From Palsa-504 sp963756575 (GTDB taxonomy: Bacteria > Actinomycetota > Actinomycetes > Streptosporangiales > Streptosporangiaceae), in the NCBI GenBank assembly GCA_963756575.1, contig CAVWOM010000019.1:248001-312000 (forward strand): 64,000 nt of DNA. Reading direction: 5' to 3'. The notes beneath the pieces were generated by a model. That model saw only the letters and a program-made list of their open reading frames with translations. It did not search any database and was not told the DNA's origin. Positions 1-8,022 of this stretch are shown piece by piece (position 1 is the first letter of the stretch; each line of letters opens with the position of its first letter). Both the position numbers and the translations under genes were made by a program.

Positions 1-95
1 ATAGGCCTCAAGCTCATCCTGAAGCCTGAGTCACCCGGGGACGCTGGGGCCGCGTGGCGTAGGAGGAACGCCGGTGAAGGTGGATCTGTCGGGGC

Positions 96-554
96 CTACG
101 GCACGATGACGATGGGGACCGGCGAGTGGCGGGCCAGGCTGACGGTGACCGAGCCGACCACGCGGTGAGTAACCCGGGACGAGCTCCCGACCACGATCAC
201 CACGGTCCGCGCCGGGTCGGCCTCGTGCAGGCCTGCCGCCACCGCGATCAGCTGCTCCTCGACGATGCCCTGGTACCGCTCGAATCCCCAGTCAACATCG
301 AGCCCCTCGAGCTGAGCGGCCGCCTGGGCGCGCAGCTCGGGCGCGAGCTCTTCGAAGCTGGCTTCCATCTCGGCGATGGCGTCGGCCGACAGCATGACGG
401 TGCTGGACACGTGGGACACCCACACGACCTCGATGCGGCCGGTCCGGCCCTGCAGCAGCCTGACGGCGGCGTCGAGGGCGCGGGTCGCGGGCGGGGAGCC
501 GTCGTATCCCACGACGATCTGCAGGAAGCTTCCGGGTGGCACGGGAGTAGTCAC
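96..554 (-). CDS. Universal stress protein, UspA family
   Basis: A 152-residue single-domain Usp protein. The N-terminus has the first strand and acidic residue of the fold (IVVGYDGSPPA). The C-terminus has the ATP-binding signature in the order G-x-x-S, V-G-S-V, P-V-P-I-V-I-V, around residues 122-152. This predicts a cytoplasmic nucleotide-binding stress protein; a specific role cannot be read. The start is GTG at 554 with a weak ribosome site. It is divergent from the metallo-hydrolase at 613 and separated by 58 bases, which must hold promoters for both. Confidence 0.9.
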   Translation of the reverse strand: MTTPVPPGSFLQIVVGYDGSPPATRALDAAVRLLQGRTGRIEVVWVSHVSSTVMLSADAIAEMEASFEELAPELRAQAAAQLEGLDVDWGFERYQGIVEEQLIAVAAGLHEADPARTVVIVVGSSSRVTHRVVGSVTVSLARHSPVPIVIVP

Positions 555-612
555 AGTGGTCAGCCTAGCCCCACAGGATGACGAGATTCCGGGCCCGGTG
601 GATGATGTGGGG

Positions 613-1239
613 ATGCCTACCTTGGATCATCTCGTCACGTCCGGGACCTTCTCGCTCGACGGCGGCACCTGGGACGTGGACAACAACGTCTGGATCGTCG
701 GTGACGACGCCGAGTGCGTGGTGATCGACGCCCCGCACGACGCCGGCGCGATCCTCGCCGCCATCGGCTCGCGCCGGCTCACGGCCATCTTGTGCACCCA
801 CGCGCACGACGACCACGTTGATGCCGCCGCCGCCCTCGCCGACGCGACGAACGCGCCCATCTGGCTCCACCCCGCCGACCGCGAGCTGTGGGAGCTGACC
901 TACCCGGACCGGGCGCCCGACGGGGACCTCGCCGACGGGCAGAAGATCACCGTGGCCGGCGCCGAGCTCGAGGTCCTGCACACGCCCGGGCACTCGCGCG
1001 GCGCCGTGTGCTTCCACCTGGCCAGCCAGGGCTGGCTGTTCAGCGGGGACACCCTGTTCGCCGGCGGCCCCGGCGCGACCGGGCGCACGTTCTCCGACTT
1101 CGGCACGATCATCGAATCGATCCGCGGCCGGCTGCTCGACCTCGACCCGGCCACGGTCGTCCACACCGGCCACGGCGACGACACCACCATCGGGGCCGAA
1201 CGTCCCCACCTCGACGAATGGATCGCCCGCGGCCACTGA
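613..1239 (+). CDS. MBL-fold metallo-hydrolase (glyoxalase II-like)
   Basis: About 208 residues of metallo-beta-lactamase fold. The zinc motif THAHDDH (HxHxDH) lies near residue 60, a second-site His in HTPGHS near 125, the bridging Asp in SGDTLF near 145, and the last His in TGHGDD near 185. This order is that of glyoxalase II and related thioester hydrolases. The frame is open upstream to 376, but that part is antisense to the Usp gene and not family-like, so I start at ATG 613 (MPTLDH). It is followed after 17 bases by a cupin gene, probably co-transcribed. The exact substrate is unknown. Confidence 0.88.
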   Translation: MPTLDHLVTSGTFSLDGGTWDVDNNVWIVGDDAECVVIDAPHDAGAILAAIGSRRLTAILCTHAHDDHVDAAAALADATNAPIWLHPADRELWELTYPDRAPDGDLADGQKITVAGAELEVLHTPGHSRGAVCFHLASQGWLFSGDTLFAGGPGATGRTFSDFGTIIESIRGRLLDLDPATVVHTGHGDDTTIGAERPHLDEWIARGH

Positions 1240-1256
1240 CCTCGGAGGGAGAAGGC

Positions 1257-1616
1257 ATGAGCGTCAGGCGCTACCCGGCCCGGCCGATCGAATCCGAGCC
1301 GGGGGAGTCGCCCTGCACCGCGATCATCCCGCCCGACCCGCGCGGATGGGACACGATCGCGGTGCACGAATGGGAACTGCGCCGGCTCGAATGGACCGAC
1401 CGCCACCCGTTCGACGAGACCAACTACGTCCTGGAGGGCGTGCTGCACGTCGAATCCGAAGGCCAGGTCGTCGTCGCCGGGGTGGGCGACACCGTCACGG
1501 TCACGGCCGGCTCGACCGGGCGCTACTGGGCCCCGGACTACGCCCGGATGCTCGCGATCTACTCGCCCAATCCCGAAGGCCTGCCGTCAGACGCCCTCGG
1601 CTACCGCCCCGTCTGA
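1257..1616 (+). CDS. Cupin-domain protein
   Basis: A 119-residue protein with one small beta-barrel of cupin type. The segment with FDETNYVLEG, followed by VAGVGDTVTVTAGS, matches the two conserved cupin motifs (E for metal binding, then G-D-x-x-x-x-P-like turn), although the usual His pair is not obvious. The start is ATG 1257, chosen because GGAGG lies at 1244-1248 at ideal spacing. The frame reads back to 888 inside the upstream gene, which is a shadow. It sits directly behind the metallo-hydrolase, so the two probably form one transcript. The ligand is unknown. Confidence 0.8.
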   Translation: MSVRRYPARPIESEPGESPCTAIIPPDPRGWDTIAVHEWELRRLEWTDRHPFDETNYVLEGVLHVESEGQVVVAGVGDTVTVTAGSTGRYWAPDYARMLAIYSPNPEGLPSDALGYRPV

Positions 1617-1915
1617 TCCTGGTCAGCGCCATGGGCCAGGACTGAAGGAAGCTCTGTGCGGTCCTGTCGCTGCCGCGCCATCCCGGCGTGGGTCATGATC
1701 GTGAACAGTTTGAGCCAATAGTTGTCCCGAACTGTTCACGATCATGAAGAAGGTGCCTCTGAGTGCGTGGCCGCTGGGTGGTGAGGGGCAAGTGAGGTTA
1801 CTCGCACCGTGCTGTTCCATGATCATGGCCAGGAGCGGCTGAATCCTGGCCGGAACTGGCCACGACCATGAGGTCGGCCGACGCGCGGGTGCCGCCTTGA
1901 GTTCCTGGCGCTGGT
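1617..1915. other. Non-coding spacer between convergent genes
   Basis: About 300 bases with no credible gene, between the convergent cupin and M56 genes. It contains a perfect inverted repeat (listed separately) and, at about 1820-1872, a second imperfect one with arms resembling catgatcatggccag and ctggccacgaccatg. These may act as a bidirectional terminator or be a dispersed palindromic element. Confidence 0.6.
1693..1747. repeat. Perfect 18-bp inverted repeat
   Basis: Left arm 1693-1710 and right arm 1730-1747 are exact reverse complements (tcatgatcgtgaacagtt in the left arm), with a 19-base loop. The length and perfection are striking. There is no T-run, so it is not a textbook terminator. 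It lies between converging genes. Confidence 0.85.
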
Positions 1916-2896
1916 TCAGAGCCCGGCGATCGCGAGCACGGGCACCAGCACGCCCACGGCCGCGATGGCGACCGTGAGCGCGGCCAGCGCCAGCCGGTAA
2001 CCCGCCCGGCGGGCCGGGGCCGGCGGCTCGGTCAGCCGGCGTACCCGGGCGGCGACGACGCCGCCGGTGGCGGGCAGCCACGAGGCCGGCACGGGTGAGG
2101 CCGGTGCGGACGCCGCGGTCACGCCGGCGGCCATCGCGAGCAGGGCGGTCAGCAGCGTGCGGCGGCGCTGCTCACGACCGGGCCCGCCGCCGCGGCCGAC
2201 GGCGGCATCGTCGGCGCGCATCTCGGCCAGCCGGGCCACCTCGGCCGTCCCGCGCGCGAAGATCGGAACGAACGGGGCTACCGTTGCCAGTGATCGTGTC
2301 ACCGCGAGCAGCAGGTGGTGCCGCCCGGCCAGGTGCGCGCGCTCGTGCGCCAGCACGGCGGTGAGCTGCTCGGGTTCGAGGACGGCGAGCGCGCCGGTGG
2401 TGACCACGATGGTGGGCGGCCGTCCCGGCAGGCAGTACACCGCGGGCCGGGCGGCGTCCAGGACGAACGCCGCGTCGCCGCCGGCCCGGTGGCCGACGAT
2501 GCGGGCCGCCTCGGCGTGCTCCCGGGTGCTGACGCTGGTCCGCCGCAGGCTGCGGCCGTAGCGGCAGCCGAGCACGATCAAGGTGATCCCGCCGGCGAAG
2601 GCCACGGCCGCGAGCCCGAGCTCGTAGGCGGCGCTGCGGTACACCGCGGGCGGGCACACCCCGGTGGTCACCGTCTGGCACACCGTCCGCGCGAACCCCG
2701 GCCACCCGCTGGCGGCCGACCGGGCCAGCAGGCCCAGCGCGGCCAGGACCAGGGCGAGCACGCTGGTGATCGCGGTCAGCCAGGCGGCGATCCCGAGCCG
2801 CGGGCTGACCCCGTCCCGGCCGAGCCGTCCCAGCGGCAGCGGCAGGAACCACGCCATGACGAGGGCGAAGCCGAAGACCGCGAGCGCCGGGATCAT
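1916..2896 (-). CDS. M56-family (BlaR1/MecR1-like) membrane metalloprotease
   Basis: A 326-residue membrane protein. It has hydrophobic segments near residues 3-20, 36-60 and 95-115, then a cytoplasmic zinc-protease region with the HExxH-type motif HERAH near residue 190, and a C-terminal hydrophobic segment. In this family the protease clips or inactivates a partner BlaI-type repressor, and here it lies right behind one. The start is ATG 2896, which overlaps the blaI-like stop by four bases (ATGA). The open frame further upstream to 3217 is only the shadow of that gene. There is no extracellular penicillin-binding sensor domain, so the signal is unknown. Confidence 0.87.
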   Translation of the reverse strand: MIPALAVFGFALVMAWFLPLPLGRLGRDGVSPRLGIAAWLTAITSVLALVLAALGLLARSAASGWPGFARTVCQTVTTGVCPPAVYRSAAYELGLAAVAFAGGITLIVLGCRYGRSLRRTSVSTREHAEAARIVGHRAGGDAAFVLDAARPAVYCLPGRPPTIVVTTGALAVLEPEQLTAVLAHERAHLAGRHHLLLAVTRSLATVAPFVPIFARGTAEVARLAEMRADDAAVGRGGGPGREQRRRTLLTALLAMAAGVTAASAPASPVPASWLPATGGVVAARVRRLTEPPAPARRAGYRLALAALTVAIAAVGVLVPVLAIAGL

Positions 2897-3267
2897 CCGT
2901 GCCGCCTGCTGCGCAGCTTCCCGAGCACCGAACGCAGTGCCTCGGACTCCCCGCTGTCGATCTGCGCGATGAAGTGGCTCAGCACCACCTCGGCGTCCCC
3001 GCCGTCCACGAGGGCCTCCCGCATCAGCCGGGCGCTGTACTCCTCCCGGCTGGCGGTCGCGGTGTACCGGTACGCCTTGCCCTCCTTGGCCCGGTCCAGC
3101 CAGCCCTTGCGGTGCAGGTTGTCCATGGTGCTCATCACGGTCGTGTACGCGATCGTCCGCTCCGCGGCCAGCTCGTCGAACAGCTCCCGCACCGTCACCG
3201 GGCGGGCGTGCTCCCACACCCGGTGCATGATCACCGCTTCCAGGTCACCGAACCCGCGCACCCGCAT
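2893..3267 (-). CDS. BlaI/MecI/CopY-family transcriptional repressor
   Basis: A 124-residue winged-helix protein of typical family length. It begins GDLEAVIMHRVWEH, continues with PVTVRELFDEL and the recognition region TTVMSTMDNLHRKGWL, and ends in the dimerisation helices. Family members bind dyads as dimers and are inactivated by proteolysis by the M56 partner encoded next, with which it shares an ATGA overlap. A dyad operator lies just upstream at 3315-3355, so it probably represses itself and the divergent DUF929 gene. Confidence 0.93.
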   Translation of the reverse strand: MRVRGFGDLEAVIMHRVWEHARPVTVRELFDELAAERTIAYTTVMSTMDNLHRKGWLDRAKEGKAYRYTATASREEYSARLMREALVDGGDAEVVLSHFIAQIDSGESEALRSVLGKLRSRRHG

Positions 3268-3314
3268 CCTCCCGTGTCGTCACGAGCCAGCATAGACAGC
3301 CCAGCCGCCGATTG

Positions 3315-3355
3315 CTACTGTCTACTTACGTACTACCTACGTACGTAGATAGTAG
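3315..3355. promoter_or_regulatory. Candidate BlaI-type dyad operator
   Basis: CTACTGTCTAC at 3315-3325 and GTAGATAGTAG at 3345-3355 form an inverted repeat (10 of 11 match). A perfect 12-base palindrome, CTACGTACGTAG, lies inside at 3337-3348. The region is much richer in A+T than its surroundings and sits between the divergent repressor and DUF929 genes. BlaI-family sites are TACTA/TAGTA-type dyads, which fits; binding is inferred. Confidence 0.72.
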
Positions 3356-3373
3356 ATGAGCGGAGGGAGCGTC

Positions 3374-4264
3374 ATGGGAAACGCCGCACGTACCAAGACA
3401 CAGACGGCCCGCGAGAAGCTTGCCTACAGCCGGGCGGCCCAGCGCAAGGCCGAGGTCCGCAAGCGCGTCCTGCTGGCCGGCGGCAGCGTCGCCGTCGTGC
3501 TCGCCCTGGTGGCCACGCTGATCGCGGTCAAGCTCACCCAGTCACCAGCCAAGCCGACGGCGCAGGCGGTGGCGGGCGCGGGCACCACGGCGCAGGTCCA
3601 GCGTCAGGTCACCGGCGTGCCCGCGGCGACCCTCGATGCGGTCGGGGCCGGGACGGCGACCGGGTTCAACGCCGTCTCCGGCCCGCCGGTGCTCACCGCC
3701 GCCGGGAAACCGGAACTGCTCTACATGGGCGGCCAGTACTGCCCGTTCTGCGCGGCCGAGCGCTGGGCGCTCGCCGCGGCGGTCAGCCGGTTCGGCACGC
3801 TGTCCGGGCTCAGCCTCATCCACTCCTCGCCCACCGACGTCAACCCGAGCACGCCGACGCTGTCGTTCGAGAACGCCCGCTACACCAGCAAGTACCTGGC
3901 CTTCGTGCCGGTCGAGTGGTTCGGCCAGGCCGCCGACCCGGGCACGCCGTTCGGGCACGCCTACCTGCAGCGGCCGACGGCGCAGCAGCAGGCCCTGTTC
4001 ACCCGCTACGGCGGCGGCTCGATCCCGTTCGTCGATATCGGCAACCGCTACGTCCTCCCGCAGGTGCAGTACGACCCGGCGGCGCTGGCCGGCCTGAGCT
4101 GGCCCCAGGTGGCCGCGGCCATGCACGATCCGTCCAGCCCGGTAGCCAAGGACATCGACGGCGCCGCCAACGTCATCACCGCGGCCATCTGCACCCTCAC
4201 CCACGGCCAGCCCGGCGGCATCTGCCAGTCGGCCGGCGTCAAGTCCGCAGCTGCCTCACTCTAA
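3374..4264 (+). CDS. DUF929 membrane-anchored thioredoxin-like protein
   Basis: A 296-residue protein with a basic N-terminus, one membrane segment near residues 33-55 and an extracytoplasmic DUF929 domain. The domain contains the redox-type motif CPFC near residue 120, in the context LLYMGGQYCPFCAAERW, followed by a thioredoxin-like SSPTDVNPSTPTLSF region. The start is ATG 3374 with GGAGGGAG at 3362-3369; an in-frame ATG at 3356 lies inside the operator and is less likely. Its position beside the BlaI/M56 pair suggests it is induced by cell-envelope stress and works in extracytoplasmic thiol chemistry (inference). Confidence 0.85.
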   Translation: MGNAARTKTQTAREKLAYSRAAQRKAEVRKRVLLAGGSVAVVLALVATLIAVKLTQSPAKPTAQAVAGAGTTAQVQRQVTGVPAATLDAVGAGTATGFNAVSGPPVLTAAGKPELLYMGGQYCPFCAAERWALAAAVSRFGTLSGLSLIHSSPTDVNPSTPTLSFENARYTSKYLAFVPVEWFGQAADPGTPFGHAYLQRPTAQQQALFTRYGGGSIPFVDIGNRYVLPQVQYDPAALAGLSWPQVAAAMHDPSSPVAKDIDGAANVITAAICTLTHGQPGGICQSAGVKSAAASL

Positions 4265-4842
4265 GTGGCGGTGTTGGTTTCCTGTGCCTAGTCACCGGAG
4301 CCGACGCCGAACTGTGGCCGCCGGTGCCTCACGCGGTTTGTCGGTGGCCATGGTTATGGTGGCTGGCATGGAGGCGAGAGTGCGGACCGTGGAGGATCAC
4401 CTGTACTCGGTGACCAAGACGGTCATCACCTTCAAGGGAAGCAGGCGCGGGTTTGCCGGAGCGCTGCCGACGCGGCGCGGCCTGTCGGTCTACCTGGACC
4501 TGCAGTTCCAGGGCTGGGTCGGCGAAGCATACGCGGTCGGGCAGGGCGCTCACATACTGCGGCTTGGCGCCCAGTCCGAGCAGGTCGGTATAACCCCGAA
4601 GCCACAGGGCTATGGTCCTGTGAGCCATGACCGCCCTAGTGACCCAGCGACCCGCCGTACAGGCCCCACCATCCGATTAATCACGCACTCACTAAGGCCA
4701 GGCCGTCGATCGACCGGATGTCCTCCTCGGTACGCTGCAGGTCGCCGCACCCTGCGGGGCCCTCATCAAGATCAACGAGCTCGACGAGGGACTCTATACC
4801 TAACGTTTCCGTCCACAGCGCCTCGTGCGCCCCAGCTCGACA
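4265..4842. other. Spacer with gene debris
   Basis: About 580 bases with somewhat lower GC and no gene I trust. A frame without a start codon, 4696-4803, reads VDRPDVLLGTLQVAAP and ends ELDEGLYT before TAA; its composition looks like a true protein C-terminus cut from its beginning. Frames at 4284-4865 (+) and 4329-4628 (-) are open but match nothing I recognise and lack good ribosome sites. Confidence 0.4.
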
Positions 4843-4879
4843 GGTCGGACTGCTTCCCCGCGTAGGAAGCAGTCCGACC
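4843..4879. terminator. Strong hairpin, probable terminator
   Basis: Arms 4843-4857 (ggtcggactgcttcc) and 4865-4879 are perfect reverse complements, 15 pairs with a 7-base loop. It lies 24 bases past the stop of the secreted-protein gene on the minus strand. No T-run follows, so it is terminator-like rather than certain. Confidence 0.6.
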
Positions 4880-4903
4880 GTGCTTACCGGCGGTGCGTCA
4901 TTG

Positions 4904-5587
4904 TTAGCCGGTGCAGCCGAACCCGTCGTTCGACGGAAGCACGCCGCCGCAAATGTGTTCCCATGAATTACTGGGGGCCGTCGAAAAAGTTTCGTTGGCG
5001 TACAGATTTATTCTTGCGTAGTCTTTGCTGTGATTGAAGTTAAAGCCTTCGCTGATAGTGCTGGACCCGTTCCTGCCAGCCCAGGAGCACCAGTCTATAT
5101 CTGTGCCGCCACCGTAACAGTTGCCGGGACCATTATTCCAGACCTGGTCCGTGCTCGGATTGACGGTAAAATTGAAAGGATCGTATACGTACCAGTAGCC
5201 GCTGGCCTGGTCGCAGTACCCGTTAGAGAGGAAGGCCTGGCAGGCTTCGAGCCAGCCGTCGAGGTAGGTGCTTCCGGAGGCGGTGGTCCGGATGACAGAC
5301 GTGCGGAGCGACTCTGCACCGGTGCAGGGCGCCTTAGCATTATGCAGGCTGCTGCGGAGGCCGGCGCACTGCGCTGGGGACAGGTTGATGCGCTCAGTGC
5401 GGACCGCTGGCGCATACGAGTGGATCTCACCGGAACTGGCTGGCGGTGCTGACGCCGGTCGGATAACGGTAGCTGACCGCTGTGATCCAGCGAGTGCCGG
5501 ACTGCTCGCCGCTACGGTGAATCCGGCAGTGATCGCGATGGTGGCGGTCAGGACCGTCAACGCTTTACGACGTTTGTTCACAAGCAC
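4904..5587 (-). CDS. Secreted Cys-rich protein of unknown function
   Basis: A 227-residue protein with a clear signal peptide: KRRK, then a hydrophobic core to about residue 30, with likely cleavage after SPALA. The mature part has about eight Cys residues in the second two thirds (in ACQAF, GYCDQ, GNCYGG, DWCSW, HICGG, GFGCT contexts), which suggests disulfide bonds, and is rich in Asn, Ser, Gly, Tyr and Trp. I do not recognise the family. The start is GTG 5587, with AGGAG complementary to 5596-5600. Codon use is less GC-biased than in neighbouring genes, which suggests acquisition. A strong hairpin follows the stop. Confidence 0.75.
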   Translation of the reverse strand: MLVNKRRKALTVLTATIAITAGFTVAASSPALAGSQRSATVIRPASAPPASSGEIHSYAPAVRTERINLSPAQCAGLRSSLHNAKAPCTGAESLRTSVIRTTASGSTYLDGWLEACQAFLSNGYCDQASGYWYVYDPFNFTVNPSTDQVWNNGPGNCYGGGTDIDWCSWAGRNGSSTISEGFNFNHSKDYARINLYANETFSTAPSNSWEHICGGVLPSNDGFGCTG

Positions 5588-5984
5588 GGGGCTGTCTCCT
5601 GTCGTTTCGTTCTAGCCCACAGTGAATGGGCTATGGCGGCCCCCCTTACTCCTGCCGTTCACATGCGTTGCTGGCAGGCACGGGCAGTCAGAAGTGACAT
5701 CCGGCGACTGATCCTGAGTTGCCCGAAACTCAGGATCCAACGTAAAGCGACAAACCAAACATTATCAACGGCATTAACGTCTGTCGAGATCTAAATTGGA
5801 GGACAACAAGCACCCTGAATGCGGCGATCAAGTACCATAACGCCGACTGCTGGTGACCCGCCGGGTGAGCGGCGAGGGCTCTGGCCGGCCAGCTGTCCAT
5901 GGCCATGAGAAAGTGAGATCGTTCCAACCTGAATTGGCTGGTCAGCGCGCTGGCTTGGGCGGGGTTGGTGCTCGGGCTGGTGGG
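5588..5984. other. AT-richer spacer with hairpin
   Basis: About 400 bases without a credible gene. It should hold the promoter of the secreted-protein gene. An 11-bp perfect hairpin lies at 5710-5720 / 5727-5737 (gatcctgagtt, loop gcccga). Base composition is clearly lower in GC from about 5740 to 5830. Confidence 0.5.
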
Positions 5985-6361
5985 GGCGGCTGGGCGTAAG
6001 CCGTGCTCGACTGGGGCGGGGCCGGGGGACAGGGCCTGGTTAGCGTGGGGACATCGCCGGCACCGGCTTCGCGGTCGGCTACGGCAGCCGAGCGAGCGGA
6101 GCAGGCCCTGGTCGCCCGCCGGGGCGGCCAGCAGGTACAGGCCGCCTCCGACCCACTGGGCGTCCAGGGGCACGACCGGCCTTTGAGGGAACATGACCAG
6201 GGTCTCGTCGTCGTGCAGCATCGCGACCATCTGCGCCAGCCCGGCGACGATCTGGCCGTCGGTCAGCCGCGGCACCGACGCTTCCAGCGCGTCGCGGCGG
6301 CCTGCCAGGCCGACGCCGGGATCGCGCCGAGCGCGGTGGCGGCCAGGCCGGCCGACTTCAT
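5985..6361 (-). pseudogene. Decayed gene, perhaps S41 peptidase-like
   Basis: A start ATG at 6361 overlaps the stop of the NTF2-like gene (ATGA), so this was once the next gene of that operon. Its first frame (MKSAGLAATALGAI) runs only 32 codons to a stop near 6263. The adjacent frame then continues with strongly protein-like sequence: VPRLTDGQIVAGLAQMVAML, HDDETLVMFPQ, and VGGGLYLLAAP. That pattern resembles the helical N-terminus and DxxT/dGLY region of S41-type peptidases. After about 6110 the frame decays again. At least one frameshift and loss of the catalytic part are needed. The family assignment is tentative. Confidence 0.5.
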
Positions 6362-7197
6362 TGCCGGCGGCCGTCCGGGGGCGGTTCCACGTCGTCGTAG
6401 ACGCGGGCCGCGGCCAGCAGGCCGTCCGGGCCGCGCTCGTAGACGCCGAGTCCCGCCTGCGGCGGCAGCTCACGGTCGCCCCAGCGGACGAAGTTGTACT
6501 CCACCGCGCAGCGCACCCCGTCGTCGGTCACCTCGCACGGCTGCAGGCCGATACCGCCGGGTGCGCCGAGTCGTTCGGTAAAAAACGAACGGAGCTCGGC
6601 CGTGCCGCGGTGGGTCAGGTGCGGGCCGATGGGTTCCCGGTAGTACCCGTCCGGTTCGAAGGCGCGCACCAGCGCGTCGGCGTCACCGCTGTCCAGCGCG
6701 GCCTGGTACCGGCCGACGACATCGCCGGGGCGCGTGCCGCCGGACGGCAGGATGGCGGGCCGCAGGTGCCGCCGCCCGTCGACCGGCCACTGGCTGCAGT
6801 AGGTGCGGAACACCACCGACAGGTCGTCGGGGGATTCGGCGACGACGGCCACCGGCCACGCCACGTTCCCGTCGTCGCGCGGCAGGTGCGCCAGCAGTTC
6901 CACCACGGCCCGCCCGTCGGCCGAGGTGGAGGCCACGGTCTCGATGCGGGCGTGCTGCTGGGTTATCCAGGACTTGTTGGTGCTGACGAACTTCCGCAGC
7001 TGCCGGTGGCCGCGGATCTCGCCCGCGCGGGGGTCGTAGACCACCACCTCGCCCGGCCACGCCGTCTCCAGGGTGCGGGCGTCGCCCGTGTTCAGCGCCG
7101 TGAAGAACTGGCCGACCGGATCGGCGTGACCCGCGTCGCGGGTCTGCCTGCGCGCCAGTTCCACCGCGCCGACGAACTCAGGGAACCAGGGCATCAC
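6358..7197 (-). CDS. Tandem NTF2/SnoaL-like protein
   Basis: A 279-residue protein that reads as two NTF2-like cone domains in a row. The first spans about residues 25-125 (PVGQFFTALNTGDARTLETA ... FRTYCSQW). The second spans about 155-270 (RYQAALDSGDADALVRAFEP ... YDDVEPP). Such domains bind or isomerise small hydrophobic molecules or serve as pockets in degradation pathways. The start is GTG 7197, or ATG 7194 two residues in; GTGA overlaps the stop of the upstream enoyl-CoA hydratase, so translation is coupled. The substrate is not readable. Confidence 0.72.
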   Translation of the reverse strand: MMPWFPEFVGAVELARRQTRDAGHADPVGQFFTALNTGDARTLETAWPGEVVVYDPRAGEIRGHRQLRKFVSTNKSWITQQHARIETVASTSADGRAVVELLAHLPRDDGNVAWPVAVVAESPDDLSVVFRTYCSQWPVDGRRHLRPAILPSGGTRPGDVVGRYQAALDSGDADALVRAFEPDGYYREPIGPHLTHRGTAELRSFFTERLGAPGGIGLQPCEVTDDGVRCAVEYNFVRWGDRELPPQAGLGVYERGPDGLLAAARVYDDVEPPPDGRRQ

Positions 7198-8000
7198 TCA
7201 GCCCCGTGGGCCGAGGGGAACCGGGGCGGGCGTTTCTCGGTGAGGGCGGCCGCGCCCTCGACGACATCGGGTCCCATGAAGCAGAGCATCTCGTAGGCGG
7301 CGGACTGGTCGAAGATCGGGCCGGCCATCTTGAGCCAGTTGTTCAGCGCCCGCTTGGTCCAGCGGATGGCCTGCTGGGAGCCGTCCGCCAGGGTGTCCGC
7401 CACGCGCAGCGCCTCGTCGAGCACTTGCTCGCGGGGGAGGGCCTTGCTGACCATGCCGACCCGCTCGGCCTCCTCGCCGGTGATCATCTCACCGGTGAGC
7501 AGGTAGTACCGGGCCTTGGCCATGCCGCACAGCAGCGGCCACAAGATGGCGGCGTGGTCGCCGGCCGCGACGCCGAGCTTGACGTGGCCGTCGCCGAGCC
7601 GGGCGTCGAGGGCGCAGATCGATATGTCGGCCATCAGCGCCACCACCGTGCCGGCCCCCACGGCGACGCCGTTGATCGCGGAGACGATCGGCTTCTCGCA
7701 GTTGACCATGTTGTAGACGAGGTCGCTCATCTCCTTGAGCATGTGCGCCACCCGGCCGTGGTCGCCGGCCATCCGCTGGACCATGGCCAGGTCGCCGCCG
7801 GCCGAGAACGCCCGGCCCGCGCCGGTGATCACGGCCACCTTCGTCTCCGGGTCGCCGGAGACCTCGGCCCAGACGCGGGCGAGCTCGCCGTGCATCCGCT
7901 CGTTGGCGGCGTTGTACTTCTCCGGCCGGTTCATGGTGACGAGCAGCACGCCGTTGCCCCGGCGCTCGAAGGTGAGGTGCTCGTACTCGTCGAACTTCAC
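7194..8000 (-). CDS. Enoyl-CoA hydratase/isomerase family protein
   Basis: A 268-residue crotonase-fold enzyme of usual length. The oxyanion-hole segments are visible: FSAGGDLAMV near residue 65 and NGVAVGAGTVVALMAD near 110-125. The usual catalytic Glu positions after the second segment are not in canonical form (RLGDGHVKLGV), so the exact reaction may differ from simple hydration. It is expected to act on acyl-CoA thioesters in the cytoplasm. It lies between an SDR dehydrogenase and the NTF2-like gene on one strand, which suggests a short degradation operon. Confidence 0.88.
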   Translation of the reverse strand: MKFDEYEHLTFERRGNGVLLVTMNRPEKYNAANERMHGELARVWAEVSGDPETKVAVITGAGRAFSAGGDLAMVQRMAGDHGRVAHMLKEMSDLVYNMVNCEKPIVSAINGVAVGAGTVVALMADISICALDARLGDGHVKLGVAAGDHAAILWPLLCGMAKARYYLLTGEMITGEEAERVGMVSKALPREQVLDEALRVADTLADGSQQAIRWTKRALNNWLKMAGPIFDQSAAYEMLCFMGPDVVEGAAALTEKRPPRFPSAHGAE

Positions 8001-8022
8001 GGTGCTCCCTGCTAGTAGTGGC

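Noticed and set aside
4284..4865. A 193-codon plus frame and an overlapping 99-codon minus frame
   Set aside because: Neither has a good ribosome site or familiar motif; the plus frame runs into the terminator hairpin. Kept only as debris in the spacer note.
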